Positions 39,703 to 49,749 of a DNA stretch of 64,000 nt are shown piece after piece. The translations under genes and the position numbers were made by a program. Below the pieces are notes generated by a model. The model made no database searches. It saw nothing but the letters and a program-made list of their open reading frames with translations, and was not told where the DNA came from. How positions within the stretch are numbered: the stretch's first letter is position 1; every line of letters starts with the position of its first letter. Source of the stretch: Burkholderia stabilis (GTDB lineage Bacteria; Pseudomonadota; Gammaproteobacteria; Burkholderiales; Burkholderiaceae); assembly GCF_001742165.1 (NCBI RefSeq), contig NZ_CP016442.1:2790001-2854000 (forward strand), read 5' to 3'.

Positions 39703-39739
39703 GTGGCTGGAGCGTTCAGTTATCAGGGACGTTGCAGGG

Positions 39740-40609
39740 TCAGGCGTTCAGGTCGATCTCGCCTTCGAACACGGTCGTGGCGGGGCCGGCCATCATCAGC
39801 GCGGCGGCTTCGTCGCGCGCGCCGTCCCAGCCGATCGTCAGCGTGCCGCCGTGCGTGTGCACGGTCACGGGCGAATCGAGCAGGCCGCGCCGGATGCCGG
39901 CCGCCACCGCCGCGCACGCGCCCGTGCCGCATGCGAGCGTCTCGCCCGCGCCGCGCTCGTACACGCGCAGGTTCACTTCGCTGCGCGACACGATCTGCAT
40001 GAAGCCGGCGTTTACGCGCTGCGCAAAGCGCGCGTGGCGCTCGATCAGCGGGCCTTCCTCCAGCACGGGATACGCTTCGGCGTCGTCGACGATCTGCACC
40101 GCGTGCGGATTGCCCATCGACACCGTCGAGATCCAGCGCGTCGCACCGCCGACGTCGAGCGGCCACAGCGTGTCGCGGCCTTCGGTGCGGCCGTCGAGAC
40201 CCGACGCGTCGAATGGCACCTGCGCCGGCTCGAACACGGGCGCGCCCATGTCGACGACGACTTCGCCGTTGTCCTGCAGCGTCAGCGTGATCAGGCCCTT
40301 CATGACCTGCACGCGCACGCTGCGCTTGTCGGTCAGGCCGCGGTCGCTGACGAATTTCACGAAGCAGCGCGCGCCGTTGCCGCAGTGCTCGACCTCGCCG
40401 CCGTCGCAATTGAAGATCCGGTACTTGAAATCCACGCCGTCGACGGTCGGTTTTTCGACGAGCAGCAACTGGTCGGCGCCGATGCCGAAGTGCCGGTTGG
40501 CGAGCGCGCGCACCTGCGCCTCGGTGAGCGGCGGCAACGCGCGCGAATAGCCGTCGAGCACGACGAAGTCGTTGCCCGCGCCGTGCATCTTGGTGAACGA
40601 GAGTTTCAC
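39740..40609 (-). CDS. dapF: Diaminopimelate epimerase DapF
   Basis: Epimerises LL- to meso-diaminopimelate for lysine and peptidoglycan. The catalytic Cys pair is C76 (EHCGNGARC) and C227 ([10 protein letters not shown]). Its 289 residues match the family. The GTG at 40609 starts at the canonical [13 protein letters not shown]; the in-frame upstream extension looks non-coding. It is divergent from higB, and the closest upstream minus gene is lpxL, after the higBA pair. Confidence 0.95.
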   Translation of the reverse strand: MKLSFTKMHGAGNDFVVLDGYSRALPPLTEAQVRALANRHFGIGADQLLLVEKPTVDGVDFKYRIFNCDGGEVEHCGNGARCFVKFVSDRGLTDKRSVRVQVMKGLITLTLQDNGEVVVDMGAPVFEPAQVPFDASGLDGRTEGRDTLWPLDVGGATRWISTVSMGNPHAVQIVDDAEAYPVLEEGPLIERHARFAQRVNAGFMQIVSRSEVNLRVYERGAGETLACGTGACAAVAAGIRRGLLDSPVTVHTHGGTLTIGWDGARDEAAALMMAGPATTVFEGEIDLNA

Positions 40610-40939
40610 TGGGTCCGGAATTCCATGGCGAACAAGGCGGTCGGCACGATGCGAACGGCCCGCCGCCACGCCGGGCGGCCTCGTTCGTCGTGCTGATCTC
40701 AACCGCAAATGATACATGCAGCCGACAGGGGCGTCCTGCGCGGGCGGGGCGTTTCACGTCGCCGGTGAGGGCGAGGCGGGCCGTATCTGTCGATTGGTCG
40801 ACTGGTCGCGACAGAAGCGAGCGGACAAATTGATGCGGTGTGGCGGGCGTTGCCGCAGCGAAGGCGGGGTTGGCGATGCACGCCCGATACATGGCGAAAG
40901 CACGGGACGAGCCGGACGCACGTTTTCGTTCGGGTCAAA
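40610..40939. other. Intergenic region dapF / higB
   Basis: No gene is supported. The G+C content falls toward the higBA side. The higBA promoter begins at 40940; I see no clear dapF promoter. Confidence 0.4.
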
Positions 40940-40980
40940 TTGACAAGGAAATCAAGCGGTTCGTATAGTTTGGCTATACG
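40940..40980 (+). promoter_or_regulatory. higBA promoter with overlapping operator
   Basis: A perfect TTGACA -35 box (40940-40945), an 18-bp spacer and a TATAGT -10 box (40964-40969). A 7-bp inverted repeat, CGTATAG (40962-40968) and CTATACG (40974-40980), overlaps the -10, as expected for HigA autorepression. It is 47 bp before the higB start. Confidence 0.75.
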
Positions 40981-41026
40981 CTTCACGGCCATGCTGTCGA
41001 CTTCGCGAGTCGAGTGTGGGAGGTCC

Positions 41027-41305
41027 ATGATCAAGTCATGGCAGCACAAGGGGCTGGAAGCGTTTTTCATGAACGGGAGCAAGGCGGGCATCCTGCCGGG
41101 CCATGCTCCAAGGCTGCGGCGCCAGCTTGCCCGTCTCGACGTGGCGTGCCGGCCGCTCGACATGAACGTGCCGGGCTGGCGTTTTCACGGCCTTGCCGGT
41201 GGGCTGGACGGTTACTACGCGGTCAACGTGAGCGATAATTGGCGCTTGACGTTCAGGTTCGAGGGCTCCGATGTCGTCCTGGTCAATTACCAGGACTACC
41301 ACTGA
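41027..41305 (+). CDS. higB: HigB-type toxin (RelE superfamily)
   Basis: A 92-residue HigB family toxin, a ribosome-associated mRNA endonuclease in characterised relatives. The features match: [10 protein letters not shown] near the start, [15 protein letters not shown] in the middle, and [11 protein letters not shown] then NYQDYH at the end. The toxin is encoded before the antitoxin, as in the typical higBA order, and 13 bp separate the two. The ATG at 41027 follows GGGAGG at about 41018-41023. Confidence 0.88.
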   Translation: MIKSWQHKGLEAFFMNGSKAGILPGHAPRLRRQLARLDVACRPLDMNVPGWRFHGLAGGLDGYYAVNVSDNWRLTFRFEGSDVVLVNYQDYH

Positions 41306-41318
41306 GGTGATTCAAGCC

Positions 41319-41621
41319 ATGACAGGCATCTTCAATCCGCCCCATCCGGGCGAAGCGCTGCGCGATGACGTGCTGCCTGCGCTCGGTCTCTCCGTCACCG
41401 AGGCCGCCGCACAGCTCGGCGTGACGCGCGCGGCGCTGTCGCGGATCCTGCACGGCCATGCCGGCATCTCGCCGGAAATGGCGCTGCGTCTCGAGGCGTG
41501 GCTGGGCGAGGACAATGGCGGGCGGGCCGATCTATGGCTCGCGCAGCAGGTTGCGTTCGATCTGTGGCGCGCGCGCGCGAAAGGCGCGCCGAAGGTGGCG
41601 AGAGCGCAGGCGCGCACCTGA
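41319..41621 (+). CDS. higA: HigA antitoxin (XRE-family HTH)
   Basis: The 100-residue antitoxin paired with HigB. An XRE helix-turn-helix (about 22-60: [19 protein letters not shown]) would bind the operator overlapping the -10 box, giving autorepression by the HigBA complex. The beginning [17 protein letters not shown] is typical of HigA. It ends 29 bp before the convergent lpxL stop. Confidence 0.88.
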   Translation: MTGIFNPPHPGEALRDDVLPALGLSVTEAAAQLGVTRAALSRILHGHAGISPEMALRLEAWLGEDNGGRADLWLAQQVAFDLWRARAKGAPKVARAQART

Positions 41622-41650
41622 CGGCGCGCCCGCGGGCTCGCATGGCGGGG

Positions 41651-42535
41651 TCAGTACAGGCTCGGCTCGCCGGGCGGGCGCGTCTTGAAGCGCTTGTGGA
41701 CCCAGTAGTACTGCTCGGGCATCAGCGGGATCTGTTCCTCGAGGAATTCGTTCATCCGCCGCGCGTCGAGATCGTCGTCGCCGGTCGGGTAGTGATCCCA
41801 CGGCTTGAATACCTTCAGCCGGTAGCCCTTGTAGTTCGGCAGCACCTCGCCGATGAACGGCACGACCTGCGCGCGGCCCGTCTTCGCGAGCCGGCCGACG
41901 GCCGTCAGCGTGCAGGCGGGCACGCCGAAGAACGGGACGAACGTCGAGTTGCGCAGCCCGTAGTCCATGTCGGCACCGAGCATCACCGGCTTGCGGTCGC
42001 GCAACCAGCGCAGCACGACGCGCGCGCTGTCCGCGCGGCCGACCATCTCGGCGTCGAAGCGCCCGCGCGCCTTCTTCGCCTCTTCCTCGAGCACCGCGTT
42101 CGAGAACGGCTGGTAAAGCGACCCGCAGCGGCGCTGCAGCGAACGGTTGAGCCAGATCGAACCGGCTTCGATGCCGACGAAATGCAGGCCGAGGAACAGC
42201 GTCGGCGGCAGGTCGGGATCGGTGAGGTCGACCGCGCTGTCGACCTGGATCAGCTTCTCGAGCTTTTTCTCCGAACCGAACCACTGCACGCTGCGCTCGA
42301 CGTAGCTGCGGATCGCATGGCGGAAATGCTGCCCTGCCACTTCCTCGCGCCGCGCGTCGCTCCAGTCCGGGAAGCAGAGTTTCAGATTGGTGTGTACGAT
42401 GCCCTTTCGCCGGCTGGGGATCTGGTACAGCAGCCAGCCGAGACCATCGCCGAACCGTGCGGTCAAGCCGTACGGCAGCAGGGCGAGCAGTTTCAGCAAG
42501 CCGATGGCGAGGTGCGTGGCTAGACGTCCTAGCAT
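41651..42535 (-). CDS. lpxL: Lipid A acyltransferase LpxL/HtrB family
   Basis: A 294-residue inner-membrane acyltransferase that adds a secondary acyl chain to lipid A. The HX4E catalytic motif is in GLHFVGIEAG, and an N-terminal membrane anchor is at about 8-24. The family has LpxL, LpxM and LpxP types; which chain it adds cannot be told, and Burkholderia may carry another paralogue elsewhere. The ATG at 42535 gives the MLGRLATHLAIG start. It is divergent from metK, with a 265-bp gap. Confidence 0.87.
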   Translation of the reverse strand: MLGRLATHLAIGLLKLLALLPYGLTARFGDGLGWLLYQIPSRRKGIVHTNLKLCFPDWSDARREEVAGQHFRHAIRSYVERSVQWFGSEKKLEKLIQVDSAVDLTDPDLPPTLFLGLHFVGIEAGSIWLNRSLQRRCGSLYQPFSNAVLEEEAKKARGRFDAEMVGRADSARVVLRWLRDRKPVMLGADMDYGLRNSTFVPFFGVPACTLTAVGRLAKTGRAQVVPFIGEVLPNYKGYRLKVFKPWDHYPTGDDDLDARRMNEFLEEQIPLMPEQYYWVHKRFKTRPPGEPSLY

Positions 42536-42617
42536 GCGAAACCTCCATGGGACCGGCTGGCCGGCATGTCGAGAACAGGTTGGGAAAACAGCGGAAGATG
42601 CAGCACGGGCGGCGCTC

Positions 42618-42645
42618 TGTGACAATTCAGGAAAGCCGCTATAAT
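42618..42645 (+). promoter_or_regulatory. metK promoter
   Basis: A perfect TATAAT -10 box (42640-42645). A -35 in TGTGACA (about 42618-42624) is partial, with short spacing. The expected transcript start is about 42649-42652, right at the structured leader. Confidence 0.6.
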
Positions 42646-42648
42646 ACG

Positions 42649-42736
42649 GGCTTCGCCGAGTTAACTGACAACTTGCGGGGCGAAGCCGGCTGGTGCCACA
42701 CGCACTGCCCGGTCCTGGTAATCCGCTAAAGCGTCG
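42649..42736 (+). promoter_or_regulatory. SAM-II-like leader RNA before metK
   Basis: P1 forms from GGCTTCGCC (42649-42657) and GGCGAAGCC (42679-42687). Its loop carries CTGAC (42665-42669) and CTTGCGG, near-identical to the CTGAC-TC-GATTGCGG of the metX leader. A branched hairpin (about 42686-42712) is inserted at the same place, followed by AATCCGCTAAAGCGTCG (42720-42736) sharing GCTAAAG and GTCG with the metX leader. TGAC in the loop can pair with GTCG, giving the SAM-II pseudoknot geometry. The aptamer begins at the transcript start; it is 64 nt from the metK GTG. Confidence 0.55.
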
Positions 42737-42800
42737 CCGCTTCAGGCCCAACGAAGCTGGCTACGTGAAACCAACCGTAACCACACAGGAGCCTGAAAAA

Positions 42801-43988
<1,188 letters not shown>

Positions 43989-44007
43989 GCGTCCTTCGCC
44001 CAAAACG

Positions 44008-44036
44008 AAAAACCCCGGCATGCCGGGGTTTTTTTT
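44008..44036 (+). terminator. Intrinsic terminator after metK
   Basis: A perfect 13-bp stem (44008-44020 with 44021-44033, with the A/T ends) and eight T residues follow metK by about 20 nt. Confidence 0.9.
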
Positions 44037-44098
44037 ATGGGTTCGGATCGCCGGCGCAACGGCGGCGATCATGGCGGGCAGCGCCCGCCGGGGCTGCT

Positions 44099-44440
44099 TC
44101 AGCGTGCGCCGAACCCGAACCAGCCGTTGCTGGCCGCGAGGCGGCGCGGGCGGTTGACGCGGCGTTGCGGGCCGCGCGAGCGACGCAGCGCGAGCGCGCG
44201 CAGCGACGACGGCTTCTGCAGCAGCGAGCGCAGACCGGCACGGCGTACGAACGCCTGCGCGCTCATCATCGAGAAAAACGCGTGGAACCACGCGCGGATG
44301 CCGTCCAGCCGGCTGTGCGCGGGCGCGCGCTCGGCCAGCGCCTGCGTGCGTGCGCCGTGATGGCGCAGCGAGCGGGCAGGAGCGGACGGCACGACGCGAT
44401 TCGCAGCGCGGCTGAGACGTGAAGTCAGACGGAATGGCAT
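44099..44440 (-). CDS. Hypothetical small basic protein, doubtful
   Basis: A 113-residue ORF from the ATG at 44440. It is very rich in Arg, Ala and Ser and has no recognised domain. Only a short hydrophobic piece (IRAWFHAFFSMMSAQAF) stands out. There is no clear ribosome-binding site. It could be a lineage-specific protein or a chance ORF in GC-rich DNA; I list it because its placement after the metK terminator leaves 750 bp otherwise empty. Confidence 0.3.
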   Translation of the reverse strand: MPFRLTSRLSRAANRVVPSAPARSLRHHGARTQALAERAPAHSRLDGIRAWFHAFFSMMSAQAFVRRAGLRSLLQKPSSLRALALRRSRGPQRRVNRPRRLAASNGWFGFGAR

Positions 44441-44792
44441 GTGAACGATGCTTCGCTTGTATGGATGGCGCCCTGAAGAGCGCACTGGTATGAACGGCCT
44501 CGGATGGCGCAACGCATCTTACCGAATGTCGTTGCGCGCCGCGCCCGCCAGAATTGACAGGCCGCGACAGGCTACAGGGGATTCATGACGGGCAAAAGTC
44601 GCGATAAACCCTTGTGCCACAAGGCGTGTGCCGCATACCGCCTGTCGGTGAGGCCAGTGCCGCGCCGAACAGTTCCCTTGAGCCGGATCAAATAGCCGAT
44701 TGGCATGCCCCTGCGCACGACAATGGTGCTGTTCGCGGCATCCGGCGCCGATTTACAATCGTCACATTCACACAATAAACGTCTGGCATCCC
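44441..44792. other. Intergenic region before the PhyH-like gene
   Basis: No gene is seen. The right part (about 44740-44790) is more AT-rich (ACATTCACACAATAAACG type) and should hold the promoter of the PhyH-like gene; no clear -35 could be set. Confidence 0.4.
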
Positions 44793-45566
44793 ATGTCGTC
44801 TCCATTGCAGTCGGAATCGATCCGCGCGCAAGTCGCGGAATTGCGCGAACGCGGTTTCGTCGTCGCGCGTGGCCTCGTCGGCGAGCAGCAATGCGCGGCC
44901 CTCAAGCAGATCGCGGAGCGCCAGTTGCTGGAAGCCGCCGAGCCGATCGAGTTCGAGGCGGACCTGCGCTACCCGGGCGCGCCCGAGTCGAAGCATGCGC
45001 CGGGCGGGCACACGGTGCGACGGCTGCTCGATGCGTACACGCGCGATCCGGCGTTCGCCGAGCGTGCGATCGCACCCGAAATCGGCGCGTGGATGCGCGA
45101 GTACTTCGGTGAAGAGCCCGTGCTGTCGCGTGCGCATCACAACTGCATGATGACGAAGCATCCTGCGTACGGCAGCCTGACCGGCTGGCATCGCGACTTC
45201 CGCTACTGGTCGTTCGAGCGTCCGGACATGGTGTCGGTGTGGCTCGCACTCGGCCCGGAAACGAACGAGAACGGTGCGCTGTGGCTCGTGCCCGGCTCGC
45301 ATACGGCCGAATTCGGGCCCGAAGCGTTCGACGATGCGAAGTTCTTCCGCGGCGACCTGCCGGAGAACCGCAAGATGATCGACGCGGCCACGTGCCCGTC
45401 GCTCCAGACAGGCGACGTCGTGTTCTTCCACAGCAACACGCTGCATTCGGCCGGGCAGAACCGCTCCGACCAGGTGAAGTTCTCGCTCGTGTACACCTAT
45501 CACGGCGCGAGCAACCGGCCGATTCCGGGCACGCGTTCGGCAGTGAAGCCGGAAGTGCAGTTCTAG
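44793..45566 (+). CDS. Phytanoyl-CoA dioxygenase (PhyH) family protein
   Basis: A 257-residue Fe(II)/2-oxoglutarate oxygenase of the PhyH type. The iron triad is H133, D135 (GWHRDFRYW) and H218 (NTLHSAGQ), with R224 placed to bind 2-oxoglutarate. The substrate is unknown; the family ranges from phytanoyl-CoA to ectoine and halogenated compounds. The ATG at 44793 starts MSSPLQSESIRAQV. It is a single gene closed by a terminator. Confidence 0.83.
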   Translation: MSSPLQSESIRAQVAELRERGFVVARGLVGEQQCAALKQIAERQLLEAAEPIEFEADLRYPGAPESKHAPGGHTVRRLLDAYTRDPAFAERAIAPEIGAWMREYFGEEPVLSRAHHNCMMTKHPAYGSLTGWHRDFRYWSFERPDMVSVWLALGPETNENGALWLVPGSHTAEFGPEAFDDAKFFRGDLPENRKMIDAATCPSLQTGDVVFFHSNTLHSAGQNRSDQVKFSLVYTYHGASNRPIPGTRSAVKPEVQF

Positions 45567-45630
45567 GCGAGTGGCGAGGCGGAATCGATTGGCCCGTGCG
45601 ATGCCGATGCGCATCGCGGGCAAATGAAGC

Positions 45631-45660
45631 AACGGGCGGCCTGGCCGCCCGTTTCGTTTT
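45631..45660. terminator. Intrinsic terminator after PhyH-like gene
   Basis: A 10-bp stem (AACGGGCGGC, 45631-45640, with its complement 45644-45653), loop CTG, and a T-rich tail. It also lies beyond the convergent DUF3185 gene. Confidence 0.75.
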
Positions 45661-45705
45661 GCGCGGCCCGCGCGTGCGACGCGGGCCGTTCGTGCGGCGC
45701 GCGTT

Positions 45706-45912
45706 CTAGCGCTTGCCGCCGGGCATCGCGAGGCCGATCAGGCCGACGAACGATGCGACGGCGCCGCCCACGATCAGCAGGATCGTCTTCGTGGCGGGCG
45801 AACCGGTGAAGAAGCGCGACACGTTGTCGTTGATCGAATGGAACGACTGGCCGCCGAAATACAGCAGCACGACGCCGCCGACGAGCAGCGCAACCGAGAT
45901 GACCCGGGACAT
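45706..45912 (-). CDS. DUF3185 family small membrane protein
   Basis: A 68-residue protein with two transmembrane helices (about 4-21 and 42-62) joined by a polar loop that contains SFHSINDNVSRFFTGSP, the DUF3185 signature. The function is unknown. It is a single gene between two terminators; its promoter would be shared with the divergent aldo/keto reductase. Confidence 0.8.
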   Translation of the reverse strand: MSRVISVALLVGGVVLLYFGGQSFHSINDNVSRFFTGSPATKTILLIVGGAVASFVGLIGLAMPGGKR

Positions 45913-46097
45913 ACCAACCTCGCTGAAACGATGATTCGAGACGCCGCAGTGTAGGCGACGGCCGCGGTCGCGTCCATCGCCGTGCGCGCATCGGTCGCCT
46001 TCGTTACCATAGCCGTCGTGCGTTTCCTTCGCCGCCGTCGCGCGCTGTGCGCGGCCGGCGCGCGCCCCTCCCTCCGACGTCCTGACGGGAAATACTC

Positions 46098-47141
46098 ATG
46101 GCCTACGAAGCAGCTTCCGAACGTTATGCCGACATGCAATACCGCACCTGCGGCAAATCCGGGCTCAAATTGCCCGCCCTGTCGCTCGGCCTGTGGCACA
46201 ACTTCGGCGACTCGACGCCGATCTCGACACAGCGCGAGATCCTGCGCACCGCGTTCGATCTCGGCATCAACCACTTCGATCTCGCGAACAACTACGGGCC
46301 GCCGTACGGCAGTGCCGAAACCAACTTCGGCCGGTTGTTGAAAGAGGATTTCCGGCCGTACCGCGACGAGCTGCTGATCTCGACGAAGGCCGGCTGGGAC
46401 ATGTGGCCGGGGCCGTACGGCAGCGGCGGCGGGTCGCGCAAGTACGTGCTCGCGAGCCTCGACCAGAGCCTGCAGCGCATGGGGCTCGACTACGTCGACA
46501 TCTTCTACTCGCACCGCTTCGACGCACACACGCCGCTCGAGGAAACGGCGGGCGCGCTCGCGTCGGCCGTGCAGCAGGGCAAGGCGCTCTACATCGGCAT
46601 CTCGTCGTATTCGGCGGCGAAGGCGCGCGAGATGGCCGGGTTGCTCGCACAGTACAAGGTGCCGCTGCTGATCCATCAGCCGTCGTACAACCTGCTGAAC
46701 CGCTGGATCGAGAGCGAGCTGCTCGGCACGCTCGACGACGTCGGCGCGGGCAGTATCGCGTTCACGCCGCTCGCGCAGGGTTTGCTCACGTCGAAATACC
46801 TGAACGGCGTGCCGGCCGACGCACGCGTGAACAAGCCGGGCGGCGGTTCGCTGAAGCAGGATCACCTGAGCGCGGACAACCTCGACCATGTGCGCAAGCT
46901 CAACGCGATCGCCGAGCGGCGCGGGCAGAGCCTCGCGCAGATGGCGCTTGCATGGGTATTGCGCGAAGGCCGCGTGACGTCCGCGCTGATCGGCGCGAGC
47001 CGTGCGGAACAGGTGCGTGAAAACGTCGGCGCGTTGAAGAACCTCGAATTCTCGGCGGAGGAACTCGCGGAGATCGATCGTTACGCGACGGAAGGCGGCA
47101 TCAATCTTTGGGAAAAGCCGTCCACCGATCAGGCGATCTGA
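46098..47141 (+). CDS. Aldo/keto reductase (YghZ-like)
   Basis: A 347-residue NADPH-dependent reductase of the YghZ / glyceraldehyde-3-phosphate reductase type, which detoxifies aldehydes such as methylglyoxal in E. coli. The catalytic tetrad is visible as D and Y in DLANNYGPPYG, K in ISTKAGW and H in FYSHRFD. C-terminal SALIGASRAEQVREN is the NADPH phosphate-binding element. It stands alone. Confidence 0.88.
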   Translation: MAYEAASERYADMQYRTCGKSGLKLPALSLGLWHNFGDSTPISTQREILRTAFDLGINHFDLANNYGPPYGSAETNFGRLLKEDFRPYRDELLISTKAGWDMWPGPYGSGGGSRKYVLASLDQSLQRMGLDYVDIFYSHRFDAHTPLEETAGALASAVQQGKALYIGISSYSAAKAREMAGLLAQYKVPLLIHQPSYNLLNRWIESELLGTLDDVGAGSIAFTPLAQGLLTSKYLNGVPADARVNKPGGGSLKQDHLSADNLDHVRKLNAIAERRGQSLAQMALAWVLREGRVTSALIGASRAEQVRENVGALKNLEFSAEELAEIDRYATEGGINLWEKPSTDQAI

Positions 47142-47149
47142 TCGGCAGT

Positions 47150-47183
47150 CGATACGGCATGCGAAGCATGGCGTGCCGTATCG
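47150..47183 (+). terminator. Hairpin after the aldo/keto reductase gene
   Basis: A perfect 10-bp stem (47150-47159 with 47174-47183). It has no T-tract, so it may be a Rho-dependent or 3'-stabilising structure rather than an intrinsic terminator. Confidence 0.4.
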
Positions 47184-47249
47184 CCGGCTTGCAGGCAGCG
47201 CGACGCATCGCTGCGGTGCAGCGATGCGCGTCGGATGCGGGTTGCGCCG

Positions 47250-47435
47250 CTAGATCAGCGCAGGCAGGCCTTCGACGAGCAATACCGCGACGCCGACGCC
47301 GAGGATGACGCCCAGCACGCGCAGCAGGTTGTGACGGAATTCGGTTGCGCATGGCACCGCGCCGAGAAATAGCGCTCCGGCCAGCGCCATCGGGATCAAC
47401 AGGATGAAGTCGCCGATCGTGAAGTAGGTCGTCAT
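47250..47435 (-). CDS. Small hypothetical membrane protein
   Basis: A 61-residue protein with two hydrophobic helices (about 8-27 and 38-57) separated by VPCATEFRHNLLR. The function is unknown. The ATG at 47435 has a good GGAGA site 6 nt upstream. It is convergent with the aldo/keto reductase. Confidence 0.6.
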   Translation of the reverse strand: MTTYFTIGDFILLIPMALAGALFLGAVPCATEFRHNLLRVLGVILGVGVAVLLVEGLPALI

Positions 47436-47737
47436 GCGTGTCTCCAGGATTGACCGAAGCCTGCGCGTCTGCGCGTGCTCCAGCCCCATGCCGGGTGTTT
47501 CTAGTCTTGGTCCGACCCGATTGCGAGCGGGGTCGTCACTTCGAGTATAGGCAACCGGTGGCGCTTTTCGCTATCCGAACCATTAAAAATCAGCGGAAAG
47601 CCCGGGGAATCACGCGTTTTTCCTGCAAGTGAGACGAATGCCTTGCACGTATCTTTCTCGTTCCTTTCGTTTTTCGCGGAATCGTCGTATGTGTCCGATG
47701 CGGGCCGCCGCACCCGCAGGGGCGGCGGCCCGCGCGC

Positions 47738-48619
47738 TCATGCGCGGTCGGGTTGCGCGCGTACGGCCGGTGCGCGGAACACGAGCGCGAGCCCGGCGAT
47801 GATAGCGCCCATGCCGGCAAGCGCGAGCGGTTCGGGCCGGTTGCCGAGCCAGACCGCATCCATCAGCGTCGTGACGACGGGCACGAGATAGAACAGGCTC
47901 GTCACGTTGACGAGATCGCCGCGCTGCATCAACCGGTAGAACAGCAGTTGCGCGATCACCGAAATCACGATGCCGAGCCACAGGAGCGGCACGACGAACG
48001 CCCAGCTCATGTCGAACGAAACCGGCCGGAACGGCAAGATCGCCACGCACAGCGCGAGCCCGATCGCGTTCTGCAGCGGCAGCACGTCGGCGGGCGCCGC
48101 GCGCATGCGCTTTTGCATCATCGAGCCGGCGGTCAGCGCGACGAGCGCCGTGAGCGCACACACGATGCCCGCGACCGGCAGGCTGGCGCCGCCCACGCCG
48201 CGGCACACGATGAGCGCGAGGCCGGCCAGAGACAGCGCGAGCCCCGCGATGCGCACGGGCTGCCAGCGCCGCTCGACGATCGCGAGCGTGAGGATCGGCT
48301 GCACGCCGAGGATCGTCGCGAGCACGCCCGGCGCGATCCCGCGCTCGAGCGCAAGCAGGTAGAAGATCGAATAGCCGCCCATCATCAGCAAGCCGGTCAG
48401 CGCGGCCATGCGCCGCTCGCCGCGCGGCGGCAGCCAGCGTCTGCGCATGAAGGCCAGCGCGAGCAGCACAAGCGATGCAAGCGCGAAACGCGCGGTGAGA
48501 AAGACGAACGCGGAGGCGTGACGCAGACCGAGTTCAGCGAAGATCGCGCCGCTGCTCCACAGCAGCACGAAGAGCGACGTCGCTCCATGCGCGGCAAGCG
48601 CGCGTTTGAACGAAACCAT
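47738..48619 (-). CDS. EamA/DMT-family transporter
   Basis: A 293-residue inner-membrane protein with about ten transmembrane helices in two EamA repeats (about 10-135 and 150-285). It would export a small metabolite or amino acid; the substrate cannot be told. The ATG at 48619 follows an AGG-rich site; a second in-frame ATG 36 bp upstream is possible. It begins 47 nt downstream of a GC-rich 859-bp stretch lacking a clear gene. Confidence 0.83.
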   Translation of the reverse strand: MVSFKRALAAHGATSLFVLLWSSGAIFAELGLRHASAFVFLTARFALASLVLLALAFMRRRWLPPRGERRMAALTGLLMMGGYSIFYLLALERGIAPGVLATILGVQPILTLAIVERRWQPVRIAGLALSLAGLALIVCRGVGGASLPVAGIVCALTALVALTAGSMMQKRMRAAPADVLPLQNAIGLALCVAILPFRPVSFDMSWAFVVPLLWLGIVISVIAQLLFYRLMQRGDLVNVTSLFYLVPVVTTLMDAVWLGNRPEPLALAGMGAIIAGLALVFRAPAVRAQPDRA

Positions 48620-49478
48620 GTGAATCCACCTGTCGAACGGATCGAAATGTTCCATCCGCGCGCGCAGCAAAACGCCGTGCGTTACGACGCACCAACGGAC
48701 ACTGACGGGCGAATGGAAGACGAAACGGAAGCCGGCTGGTCAGCCGGCGCGTGCCGCCGGCGGGGGCGGCGCGGCGCCGACGAGCGGCGGTGCGACAGGA
48801 GGCGGGAGGACCGACGGATGCGCGCACGCCTGCGGCCGCGAGTCGAACTGCGGCCGGGATTTTGCGAGGGCGGACGTGAGCGGATGCATCGTGTCGGAGT
48901 GCGGTTGAACGCGAATGAGCGTCAAAGGTAACGCAACGCCGGCAGCCAGGCAACAGATGGTTTTTTCGCGTGATGGGCGGCTCGTTGCCGAGCGGCGCGG
49001 CGTCGCGAGGGAGTACGTCGGCGCATGCGATGCATGCACGCCATTCGCTGCGCGAGCGGCATTCGAGGGTTGAGCGAGGTGTTCGACGCAGGAAGAGGCG
49101 GCGACAGCACGCGACACGGGCGACATGTTGCCGGCAGGCACGGGCCGCGCGAAATCTCCGGGCGGCCGCGCCTCCCGCAGGCGACCCGCTTGCCGTGCCG
49201 ATCACGTACCCGCAGCGGCGCCGGGCGGATTCGGCGGGCAGTCACATTCGACAGGGTATGATGGGGGTAACCGCGCGTGCAAGCGCACGCCCGGCGCAGT
49301 GGTTGATTGGAGACATTCGACGAATTCGCGGCACTTCGCCTGCTTCTTCTTCTTTTCGCGCTTCGATAAACCGTGAACAATGGGATCACGCGCAACGCTC
49401 CGGTGAGGGCGGCGCGGATCGTGCATTTGCCGGCTCGCCAGCGGGCCGGGTTTCAAGTTTCAAGAGTGGGGAACCATC
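48620..49478. other. Long intergenic region with one doubtful ORF
   Basis: No gene is well supported in these 859 bp. On minus, an ORF at 48740-49141 has a stretch (REKTICCLAAGVALPLTL) that looks like a signal peptide, yet no start codon and ribosome site lie just before it; a frameshifted or decayed exported protein is possible. The 49255-49370 part is more AT-rich and may hold the promoter for the 49479 gene. Confidence 0.35.
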
Positions 49479-49691
49479 ATGCATGTCGGGTCGATTGTCT
49501 GCACTACCCATATCGCGGTGCCGAAGGGCGCGCGCGGCATCGTCCAGCGCGTCCTGGGCGACATGGCCATGGTGACCTGGTACGCGGGCGTACCGGGCGA
49601 GTCGAAAGAACTCAACACCGAGCCGTTCTTTCTCGAGGATCTGATCGACACCGGCGAATCCGTGCTGCCGGCAGGCGCGGCGCTTCACTGA
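49479..49691 (+). CDS. Small hypothetical protein
   Basis: A 70-residue acidic protein. It begins MHVGSIVCTTHIAVPKGARG and its beta-rich N-terminus has the look of a KOW/SH3-like fold (GARGIVQRVLGDMAMVTW); no family is recognised. A weak GGGG-type ribosome site is 8 nt upstream. It lies 58 bp before the kinase gene on the same strand and may be in its operon. Confidence 0.6.
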   Translation: MHVGSIVCTTHIAVPKGARGIVQRVLGDMAMVTWYAGVPGESKELNTEPFFLEDLIDTGESVLPAGAALH

Positions 49692-49749
49692 GCGCACGCG
49701 TCGCACCGGGCGCTCGTCTTTCGGCCCGGCTGGCGGCACAATGCGGGGC

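Noticed and set aside
42649..42800. SAH riboswitch as the identity of the metK leader
   Set aside because: The SAH riboswitch core found before ahcY in beta-proteobacteria is not seen; the shared blocks fit the SAM-II-like metX leader instead.
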